From Candidatus Sabulitectum sp. (lineage in GTDB: Bacteria; Fermentibacterota; Fermentibacteria; Fermentibacterales; JCC-6): a stretch of 6,269 nucleotides of DNA. The notes under the pieces were generated by a model, which saw nothing but the letters and a program-made list of their open reading frames with translations, was not told the DNA's origin and ran no database searches. The position numbers and the translations under genes are program-made. Shown here in pieces: positions 1 through 5,448 of the stretch. Each line of letters opens with the position of its first letter. The first letter of the stretch is position 1. The stretch is from contig JAOZLN010000151.1 of NCBI GenBank assembly GCA_029934845.1, positions 1 through 6,269 on the forward strand, given 5' to 3'.

Positions 1-938
1 ATCTTAAGATCAACATCACCTTCATGGCCTGCTTCGTCCGTTGCTTCAACATGCAGGTAGACAAAATCGTAATCACCTTTAAGGGCATCAATAGCAGCCT
101 GAGCTTTGCCTTCGTAATTAGTGTCGTACAGGCCTGTAGCCCCTTCAACCTCGATAACATCAAGACCGGCATAAACCCCAAGACCCTTTACCAGGTCAAC
201 AGCAGAGATCACCGCTCCCTTTAGACCGTACAATTCGAAAAGAGTCTTCATCCGGGGTTTGTAACCCAGAGACCAGAACCACACGGAATTCGCAGGATCT
301 TTGCCTTCCGCAATACGCTTCAGGTTAACCGGATGATCCTTCAATATTTCCTGCGATTCAAGTATAAGGCGGTTCAGAACTGCAGCGGTTTCTTCACCTT
401 CGGGCTTTGCAGCGGTAACCATCACATCGGCGAAAGCAGTTCCCGGTACATCGTGTGGCGGTGTACAGGAAACAGAATCATTACCGTTCTTAAGAACGAA
501 CAGATGTCTGTAGCTAATGCCCGGATGAAAAATGACAGACTCGGATCCCAGCTCCAGCTGAAGAGAATCAATAAGCTTGTGCGATTCCTCTGTGCTTATG
601 TGCCCTGCAGAGTGGTTCTTGATCACTCCGTTCTCCAGGCAGATAAGGTTGCATCTCATGGCCAGGTCAGAGGTTTCCAGCTTAACACCCATGCTGGCGG
701 CCTCCAGCACTCCTCTGCCCTGAAAAACTTCCGCAGCATTGTAACCGAGCACCGAAAGATTAGCCACAGCACTGCCGGGAGCCAGCTCCGGGGGAACTGT
801 AGCGAACTTGCCGCATATACCCTGTGCGCAAAGTGCGTCCATACTCGGAGTATCTGCCACCATAAGAGGAGTTTTGCCATCAAGACTATTGATGGGCCTG
901 TCGGACATGCCGTCTCCAAGAATTATTATGTACTTCAT
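1..938 (-). CDS. Phosphoglycerate-mutase-like putative homoserine kinase (C-terminus beyond window)
   Basis: The reading frame runs from the ATG at 938 to the window edge without a stop and gives 312 residues. From memory the family is about 400 residues, so roughly 85 are missing. Visible motifs are the N-terminal metal-binding GDGMSD (8-13), the PGSAVANLSVLGY segment (54-66) containing the expected nucleophile Ser56, NHSAGHIS (108-115), GAVISAVDL (241-249), GATGLYDTNYEGKA (266-279) and the metal-site EATDEAGHEGD (298-308). These identify the alkaline-phosphatase superfamily and the archaeal-type cofactor-independent phosphoglycerate mutase group (ApgM). One branch of that group (TIGR02535) is a proposed homoserine kinase found beside threonine genes in genomes lacking ThrB. 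The adjacent thrC favours that role, giving ATP-dependent formation of O-phosphohomoserine in the cytoplasm. True phosphoglycerate mutase remains possible. The start is supported by AAGGA five bases upstream. The final metal ligands expected near the C-terminus cannot be checked here. Family assignment is sure; the kinase role is inference. Confidence 0.85.
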   Translation of the reverse strand, partial: MKYIIILGDGMSDRPINSLDGKTPLMVADTPSMDALCAQGICGKFATVPPELAPGSAVANLSVLGYNAAEVFQGRGVLEAASMGVKLETSDLAMRCNLICLENGVIKNHSAGHISTEESHKLIDSLQLELGSESVIFHPGISYRHLFVLKNGNDSVSCTPPHDVPGTAFADVMVTAAKPEGEETAAVLNRLILESQEILKDHPVNLKRIAEGKDPANSVWFWSLGYKPRMKTLFELYGLKGAVISAVDLVKGLGVYAGLDVIEVEGATGLYDTNYEGKAQAAIDALKGDYDFVYLHVEATDEAGHEGDVDLK

Positions 939-951
939 GATGTTCCTTGTC

Positions 952-983
952 AAAACGGGGCATGCAGACAGCTGCACGCCCCG
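952..983 (-). terminator. Probable intrinsic terminator or attenuator between thrC and the putative kinase gene
   Basis: Read on the minus strand, bases 983-972 and 967-956 form a 12-pair stem (CGGGGCGUGCAG with CUGCAUGCCCCG, including one G-U pair at 977/962). The loop is the four bases 971-968, and UUUU follows at 955-952. On the plus strand the G-U position becomes an A-C mismatch, so the hairpin is best formed in the transcript of this operon. It begins six bases after the thrC stop and ends only 13 bases before the next start codon. It therefore probably lowers, rather than abolishes, transcription of the downstream gene. The U run is short, so efficiency is uncertain. It could instead be an RNA-stability or processing hairpin. 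Confidence 0.65.
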
Positions 984-989
984 CAGGTG

Positions 990-2363
990 TTACTTTGAAT
1001 AGCTTTTCTTCAGAAATTCCTTGAAAGCCTGATAGCCTGTTGGCAGATGGCCGTAGACCTCTTCCTTCTCCTCAAGCCCGTGAAGGCTTGGAGGAAGTTC
1101 AGGGTCAAAAGAAAGAATTTCTCTGATCTTCTCTGGAAACTTCGCGGGATGTGCGGTCTCTAGAGAAATGCAGAGTTGCTCTTTGCTTACATCTTCATCT
1201 TTGATGTACCTCTGAAGCCCTGCCCAGCCCACAGAGCCATGAGGCTCCAGAAGAAGCCCATGTTCTTTGTATGCATCGCTTATCATGGCCTCTGTCTCGC
1301 TGTCATTTATACTAACAGCGTACATGTCTTTTCTTATAAGGTCCATGTCCGGTGCATTGCTGATGGTACCATTCTCATCCATATTTCCACCGTACAGCTG
1401 AACCAGCCTTGGAATGTTACTTGGATGTCCTACATTCATAGCGCTGGATATGCAGTTGCGGGATGGTACAAGTTTCTCATAGAAACCGGATTTGACAAAT
1501 TTGGGGTACTCGTCATTCTCATTGGTTGCAACCACAAACTTCTTCACTGGCAGACCCATGTTCTTTGCGATAAGGCCACCGCACAGGTCTCCAAAATTAC
1601 CAGAAGGCACAGAGAACACAACCTGTTCATCAATATCGCCGGACCGAAGCTGTGCAAATGAGTAGAAGTAGTACATTGTCTGAGGGATCAATCTGCCTAT
1701 GTTGATAGAGTTGGCAGAAGAAAGATTCAGGTAATCCAGATCGGAATCGCCGAAAGCCTGCTTCACAAGTGCCTGGCAATCGTCAAATTTCCCGTCAAGA
1801 GCAACGATGGAAACATTCTTTCCAAGAGTGGTCATCTGCTTACGCTGACGAGCTGTTACTTCCTTCTCGGGGAACAGAACAAGAACCTCAACATTGTCCA
1901 ATCCGTAAAAAGCGTTGGCAATTGCACTTCCAGTGTCTCCAGATGTTGCAGTAAGAATCAGCAGTTTTCCGTTGTTCCTGTTCAGGAAATACTGCATGAG
2001 TCTTCCCATCATCCTTGCTGCAAAATCTTTGAAAGAAGCAGTTGGGCCCTGATCCAATCGCATCACGAACTGATTGTCATACACTTTTTCAAGGGGAACC
2101 TGGTAGTCATAAGCGTCCATAACGATACGCTTCAGATCCTCTTCCGGAATTTCACCTGTAAGAAATTTTCTGCCAACGGCCAGAGCAATTTCATGGTATT
2201 CCATGTTTGAGAATTCAAGAATTTCTTCCGGAGTAAAACCGGGTATCTCATCAGGCATGTACAGACCACCGTCAGGAGCAAGACCCTTAAGAAGAGCCTG
2301 CTCAAAAGACACTGCAGGAGAATTACCATTGGTCGATCTAAAAAGTAACTTTCTGTTTTCCAT
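990..2363 (-). CDS. thrC: Threonine synthase
   Basis: This is the PLP-dependent (fold type II) enzyme that converts O-phospho-L-homoserine to L-threonine, the last step of the pathway. From the chosen ATG the protein is 457 residues, within the range of the longer bacterial/yeast-type enzymes. Family hallmarks are FEQALLKGLAPDGGLYMP (20-37), the PLP-lysine signature GPTASFKDFAARMMGRLM with Lys112, TATSGDTGSA (138-147), SSANSINIGRLIPQ (215-228), the phosphate-cradling VPSGNFGD (252-259) and LETAHPAKFP (401-410). All key segments are intact. The start is ambiguous: a GTG at 2390 would add nine residues and overlap the aminotransferase gene by eight bases. I prefer the ATG at 2363 because the family aligns from about there, although its ribosome site (TTAGG, seven bases upstream) is weak. 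Translational coupling to the upstream gene is likely. It ends in TAA and is followed by a terminator-like hairpin. Confidence 0.97.
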   Translation of the reverse strand: MENRKLLFRSTNGNSPAVSFEQALLKGLAPDGGLYMPDEIPGFTPEEILEFSNMEYHEIALAVGRKFLTGEIPEEDLKRIVMDAYDYQVPLEKVYDNQFVMRLDQGPTASFKDFAARMMGRLMQYFLNRNNGKLLILTATSGDTGSAIANAFYGLDNVEVLVLFPEKEVTARQRKQMTTLGKNVSIVALDGKFDDCQALVKQAFGDSDLDYLNLSSANSINIGRLIPQTMYYFYSFAQLRSGDIDEQVVFSVPSGNFGDLCGGLIAKNMGLPVKKFVVATNENDEYPKFVKSGFYEKLVPSRNCISSAMNVGHPSNIPRLVQLYGGNMDENGTISNAPDMDLIRKDMYAVSINDSETEAMISDAYKEHGLLLEPHGSVGWAGLQRYIKDEDVSKEQLCISLETAHPAKFPEKIREILSFDPELPPSLHGLEEKEEVYGHLPTGYQAFKEFLKKSYSK

Positions 2364-2382
2364 TACCGGGCCTAACTGCTGC

Positions 2383-3618
2383 TCATTCACCTGTGGAAGG
2401 CAACTGACTTCGAATACAGCCGGAAAGCCTCTTGACTGCTTCTTCCAGTTGCTCTTTCGAGGCGAATGAAAAGTTGATTCTCATGGTGTTTCGTTTTGGG
2501 TTCTCGCCGAAAAATACATCTCCGGGAACGAAAGCAACCTTGTATTTAATAGCTTCGTAGAAAAGCTCATGTGTATCAATTTCCTCGGGAAGAGTTACCC
2601 ACAGGAAAAGACCTCCATCAGGCCTGGTCCACGTAACTCCCATTTCCTCGGGGAAATACTCTTCCATGGTTTTCAGGAAGACCTGGAGTTTTTCCCCATA
2701 GTACTTCCTGCATTTTAGAATGTGCTCTTCCATACCCATCTCTGTAAGGAAAGCAGCACACATATCCTGATTGTACTTAGGAGTATTAAGAACATTGCCC
2801 TCTTTGATATTCGTCAGTTTTGCAATTACTTCAGCCGGGCCTATGTTGAAGCCGATTCGAAGCCCCGGGCAAAAAAGTTTTGAGAACGTATAGAGGCCTA
2901 TGACATGGCCTCCTCCCATTTCCTGATCCAGCGAGTAGATGGAAGGAATGGTCTCGCCGTTGTATCTGAAATCCCTGTAAGGACTATCCTCCAGTATCGG
3001 AATGTCATGATCCCTGCTTAAAACAAGCAGAGCTTTTCTTTTCTCAAGATTCATTGTTATTCCTGAAGGATTCTGGAAATCAGGAATAACATAGATGAAC
3101 TTGGGCTTTCTGCCTTCTTTTGCCAGAGCTTCTATCTTCGATCTGAATCCCTCAACATCAGAACCGTCCTCCTGTATGTCCACGCCGACAAACTCCGGGC
3201 GCTGCATCTGGAAAGCCACAATTGCTCCTGCGAATGTAGGCCGGTCAAGAATTGCTATATCACCGGGGTTAAGGAAAAGACGACCGACAAGATCAAGCCC
3301 GTGCTGCCCGGAAGAGGTGACCATTATGTTCTCATGGGTTACCTTGATGTTATCTCTTTCCAGGAACTGTACAATGGCATCAAGAAGAGCTGGCTCCCCT
3401 TTGATTGCAGTGTACTGCATTACTTTCTCAAGATTCTCTTCCAGTATCTTTCCGGAGGCAAGTCTCATTTCATGCTTCAGGAACATGTCCGGTGAAGGCA
3501 GTCCCCCTGCCAGGGAAATGATCTCGGGATCTTTAAGAAGATCAAAAAGCTTGCCGATGGAGTACCCTCCATACACCTTGATATTGTCCGAGAACCGCGA
3601 ATTCCAGTTCTGTATCAT
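2383..3618 (-). CDS. PLP-dependent class I/II aminotransferase, 2-aminoadipate/aromatic (LysN/Aro8-like) type
   Basis: The 411-residue protein has the complete fold-type I aminotransferase set: ISLAGGLPSPDMF (34-46), TSSGQHGLDL (101-110) for cofactor phosphate contact, FQNPSG (181-186) with Asn183, the LEDSPYRDFRY region (209-219) with Asp211 and Tyr214, YTFSKLFCPGLRIGF (243-257) with the Schiff-base Lys247, and Arg380 in TMRINFS for the substrate carboxylate. The pattern matches the LysN/kynurenine aminotransferase II/MocR-domain group. There is no N-terminal GntR DNA-binding domain, so this is an enzyme rather than a MocR regulator. Substrate cannot be read from sequence. Broad transfer between 2-oxoglutarate and 2-aminoadipate, aromatic, branched-chain or aspartate-type acceptors is typical. 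Its position upstream of, and nearly overlapping, thrC suggests co-translation and a role in aspartate-family or linked amino-acid metabolism (inference). The start is fixed by GGAGGTGA seven bases upstream. Confidence 0.93.
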   Translation of the reverse strand: MIQNWNSRFSDNIKVYGGYSIGKLFDLLKDPEIISLAGGLPSPDMFLKHEMRLASGKILEENLEKVMQYTAIKGEPALLDAIVQFLERDNIKVTHENIMVTSSGQHGLDLVGRLFLNPGDIAILDRPTFAGAIVAFQMQRPEFVGVDIQEDGSDVEGFRSKIEALAKEGRKPKFIYVIPDFQNPSGITMNLEKRKALLVLSRDHDIPILEDSPYRDFRYNGETIPSIYSLDQEMGGGHVIGLYTFSKLFCPGLRIGFNIGPAEVIAKLTNIKEGNVLNTPKYNQDMCAAFLTEMGMEEHILKCRKYYGEKLQVFLKTMEEYFPEEMGVTWTRPDGGLFLWVTLPEEIDTHELFYEAIKYKVAFVPGDVFFGENPKRNTMRINFSFASKEQLEEAVKRLSGCIRSQLPSTGE

Positions 3619-3620
3619 GA

Positions 3621-3639
3621 GAATCTCACCTCCGGATTC
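3621..3639 (-). promoter_or_regulatory. Strong ribosome binding site of the aminotransferase gene, in a small hairpin loop
   Basis: The minus strand shows GGAGGTGA at 3633-3626, seven bases before the ATG at 3618, which decides that start. The flanks GAATC (3639-3635) and GATTC (3625-3621) are complementary and would place the Shine-Dalgarno sequence in a nine-base loop. The five-pair stem is weak, so the site is probably presented rather than hidden. The hairpin may be fortuitous; the ribosome site itself is clear. Confidence 0.7.
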
Positions 3640-3657
3640 CAGTAGTTTCTGCTTTCC

Positions 3658-4908
3658 CTAACGCTTCTGTGAACTCTCTGCAAATATTGCCCTTATGCCC
3701 TTTTTCATCATCTCTCTGCCATCTTTGGAAGCTCGCAGAGCTTTGTTGAAGATCACTTCACCGATCTGTATACCCATAGCCTCACGCTCTTCCTCAGAGA
3801 TAAAGTAGGTAGCCATGGTATCAAGCTCATGTGCGGTGCCATCACTCTCGTACTTGAAAGTCATGTTGGTTCCACTCTGAAGAACATCATACATATGGTT
3901 TGTCCAGTTGAAGCCGGGCATACCAAGGTCAGGGTTGATGTAGATGTGAGCAGCAAGACTGATTCCCTTGATACCGCTTGCATCAAGCTCTTTAGCGCAC
4001 TGAATGAAGTTGGCTGCAGTGCTTCCATTACCTATGTTGATCTCGTAGATAGGGGAAGTTCCATCTTCGCGGATGTACTCGTTCATAATGTTAAGAAGCA
4101 TCCTGAACTGCATGGGGTTCTGTGTTGCCAGAAGCATGGAGATCTTGATGTTGAGGTTGGGCAGATCGCGACCGTAGTAACAGATCGCAACGATTGTGCT
4201 CCAGCTTGGGTTCAGGAAGAAATCTCCACCTGTTGCAAGTGCTGTACGGGTAACACCATCAAGATAGATCAGATGATTGTTGTTTGCAACTTCAATACCG
4301 CCGAAGTTACCAAAGGGTGTGCCCTGATTCTTCAGAGTAAGAGCACTCACACCTTCTTCGCATTCATAGCGAACAAACTTCTCGCCGGTAACAGCTTCAA
4401 GTTCTTTGAACCTGGCCTCCGGCTGTGGTATTCCAATAAGGTTCGTGCTGCAGAACTTGCTTGCCTTCATGATATTCTCGGACATAGCAAGGGTAGCCAT
4501 CAGATCGCCGTTGTAAACATAGTTATCCGTAAGAGCCACAACAGAGATCATCTCCTGAGAAGCATAGCATGGTTCATCAGTTCCGGCACTCTCTGAAATA
4601 CGCCTCATGGCTTCAAGTGTAACCTTTGCCCCCTGGAATCCGGAAACCTGGCTTGTTCCAACTCCAAGAGAATCATTGTAAACTATTCCGTTGGCTTTTT
4701 CAAAATCTTCCACCTGCGGGAAGTTTTTAGCGTAAGCTTCCGCATCCTCGATCATTTTTCCAAAACCCTTATCGGCAAGGATCCGCTTTCTTGTCTCGAA
4801 ATTCCTCATCTCGTCAATGGTCTTCACAATGTGCTCAGCACCACCATGATGTTTTTTAAGAGCGTCCATTGCTTTCATATCGGCGTCTGACAGTAGCGGA
4901 TACCTCAT
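3658..4908 (-). CDS. Unrecognised 416-residue cytoplasmic protein heading the threonine cluster
   Basis: I do not recognise the family. The ATG at 4908 is chosen because AGGAGGAGA lies two bases upstream (4919-4911) and the protein then begins MRYPLLSDADMKAMDALKK. An in-frame GTG 40 codons earlier has no such site. There is no signal peptide or membrane segment. The N-terminal 75 residues are helical and charged. The rest alternates hydrophobic strands with helices, as in an alpha/beta or TIM-barrel enzyme (guess). Conserved-looking segments are YNDSLGVGTSQVSGFQGAKV (77-96), GDLMATLAMSENIMKAS (134-150), NQGTPFGNFGGIEVANNNH (194-212), YLDGVTRTALATGGDFFLNP (215-234), INIGNGSTAANF (290-301) and AHIYINPDLGMPGFNWTNHM (320-339). 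There is no Walker motif, zinc cluster, N-terminal Rossmann GxGxxG or PLP signature. Such Gly/Asn/His-rich loops suggest an enzyme. It is first in the apparent operon, 39 bases before the aminotransferase, so a role in amino-acid metabolism is likely but undefined. It ends in TAG. Confidence 0.9.
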   Translation of the reverse strand: MRYPLLSDADMKAMDALKKHHGGAEHIVKTIDEMRNFETRKRILADKGFGKMIEDAEAYAKNFPQVEDFEKANGIVYNDSLGVGTSQVSGFQGAKVTLEAMRRISESAGTDEPCYASQEMISVVALTDNYVYNGDLMATLAMSENIMKASKFCSTNLIGIPQPEARFKELEAVTGEKFVRYECEEGVSALTLKNQGTPFGNFGGIEVANNNHLIYLDGVTRTALATGGDFFLNPSWSTIVAICYYGRDLPNLNIKISMLLATQNPMQFRMLLNIMNEYIREDGTSPIYEINIGNGSTAANFIQCAKELDASGIKGISLAAHIYINPDLGMPGFNWTNHMYDVLQSGTNMTFKYESDGTAHELDTMATYFISEEEREAMGIQIGEVIFNKALRASKDGREMMKKGIRAIFAESSQKR

Positions 4909-4910
4909 CG

Positions 4911-4976
4911 TCTCCTCCTGTTCAACCCCTTGCGGGGTTCGATTGTAAAGGGCGGTAAAAAAGGAAAAACCCCTTG
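4911..4976 (-). promoter_or_regulatory. Operon leader: ribosome site, GNRA-loop hairpin and alternative pairing segment
   Basis: In transcript order, the segment GGGGTT at 4973-4968 is followed by T-rich sequence, then AACCCC (4939-4934), the loop GCAA, GGGGTT (4929-4924), and after four bases the ribosome site AGGAGGAGA (4919-4911) of the gene starting at 4908. The last two segments form a six-pair hairpin with a GNRA tetraloop. The first segment can pair with the same AACCCC instead. CAAGGGGTT is repeated exactly (4976-4968 and 4932-4924). The ribosome site is certain. A regulatory switch is inference, and the local hairpin would normally win because of its short loop. A weak stem AAGG/CCTT followed by a T run (about 4975-4956) could add a minor termination signal. 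Confidence 0.5.
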
Positions 4977-4996
4977 ACTGATTCCCAACACGATTT

Positions 4997-5026
4997 TTTA
5001 TACAGTAAGAAAATACACCTTTAACC
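4997..5026 (-). promoter_or_regulatory. Possible sigma-70-type promoter of the threonine cluster
   Basis: On the minus strand TATAAA (5002-4997) is a good -10-like hexamer. GGTTAA (5026-5021) sits 18 bases upstream as a poor -35 match. The surroundings are AT-rich and transcription would start roughly 80 bases before the ATG at 4908, giving a leader that includes the paired segments. No other -10-like element nearer the gene looks better. The weak -35 and unknown sigma-factor preferences of the organism keep this tentative. Confidence 0.35.
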
Positions 5027-5249
5027 ACAGTCCAGCAATGAGGCGTTTTTTGAATAAATTCATTTGCTACCCCCGTTGTTGTTCATCAGATGATGTAGAA
5101 GAAATGTCGAAACTGATACAGCCACAAAAAACAGAAGAGACGCCACTGCCTTCACTATAATTACTAATGGTTGGACCAGTTAAGAAGAGATAGACCCTTT
5201 CTTTGATTCTTCTTTGTCTTTTCCCTTCTTTCAAGGGACCAGCAAGTGA

Positions 5250-5282
5250 TATCAGTCAATCGACGGTCTGATCGTACTGATA
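5250..5282. repeat. Inverted repeat TATCAGT/ACTGATA
   Basis: TATCAGT at 5250-5256 is matched exactly by its reverse complement ACTGATA at 5276-5282. Inside the spacer, CGA (5261-5263) can pair with TCG (5272-5274). The result is an interrupted hairpin without a following T run in either direction. It could be an operator for a dimeric regulator, part of a small structured RNA, or chance. It is too far (over 340 bases) from the gene at 4908 to be placed confidently in that gene's control. Confidence 0.4.
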
Positions 5283-5448
5283 GCCGCTGGTTGGTTACCG
5301 CATTTCATTTACTCGTATGGGGTTACCTTAATCTATTTTCGTGCATACAGATATTTTTGCGCACAAAGTTCCGCCGAGGGTTTCCCATACCTGATGATTA
5401 CATCATATCCTAAGCTCAGATCAAGATTTACAAAAACAGTTCTCAAGT

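Larger units (their letters stand above)
4909..5448. other. Intergenic region of about 540 bases with no convincing gene
   Basis: Both strands are interrupted by stops. The only items I can point to are the operon leader and possible promoter at the left, a 21-codon minus-strand frame at 4998-5063 and a small CATCA/TGATG stem at 5084-5095. There is also a pyrimidine-rich plus-strand run at about 5195-5232 ending in a TCCCTT/AAGGGA hairpin (5222-5238), an inverted repeat at 5250-5282, and a GGTTACC direct repeat at 5293-5299 and 5321-5327. A TGATG/CATCA stem at 5392-5405 lies after the stop of the upstream gene, but no T run follows it, so it is not a clear terminator. No tRNA-like cloverleaf, CRISPR unit or complete mobile element was seen. 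Confidence 0.6.

Noticed and set aside
333..998. 221-codon plus-strand frame
   Set aside because: It lies almost wholly antisense to the mutase-type kinase gene, whose minus-strand product carries clear family motifs. The plus product is cysteine/histidine-rich without recognisable domains.
1176..1661. 161-codon plus-strand frame
   Set aside because: It is antisense to threonine synthase, with no supporting signals.
3095..3661. 188-codon plus-strand frame
   Set aside because: It is antisense to the aminotransferase gene, which has intact catalytic motifs. The plus product is serine/arginine/proline-rich with no domain.
3829..4596. 255-codon plus-strand frame
   Set aside because: It is antisense to the 416-residue gene. 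The minus-strand frame is longer, fits the operon spacing and has a near-consensus ribosome site. The plus product looks like complementary-strand noise.
4909..5028. A 40-residue N-terminal extension of the unrecognised protein from GTG at 5028
   Set aside because: There is no ribosome site at the GTG, while AGGAGGAGA sits directly before the ATG at 4908. The extension would also be encoded across the probable promoter and leader hairpin.
5164..5304. Minus-strand stop-free stretch of about 46 codons, considered as a transposase remnant
   Set aside because: It has no ATG start, no ribosome site and no recognisable transposase motif or terminal inverted repeats. The length is expected by chance.
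5392..5405. TGATG/CATCA hairpin considered as terminator of the FG-GAP gene
   Set aside because: The stem is only five AT-rich pairs and no T run follows it on the minus strand.
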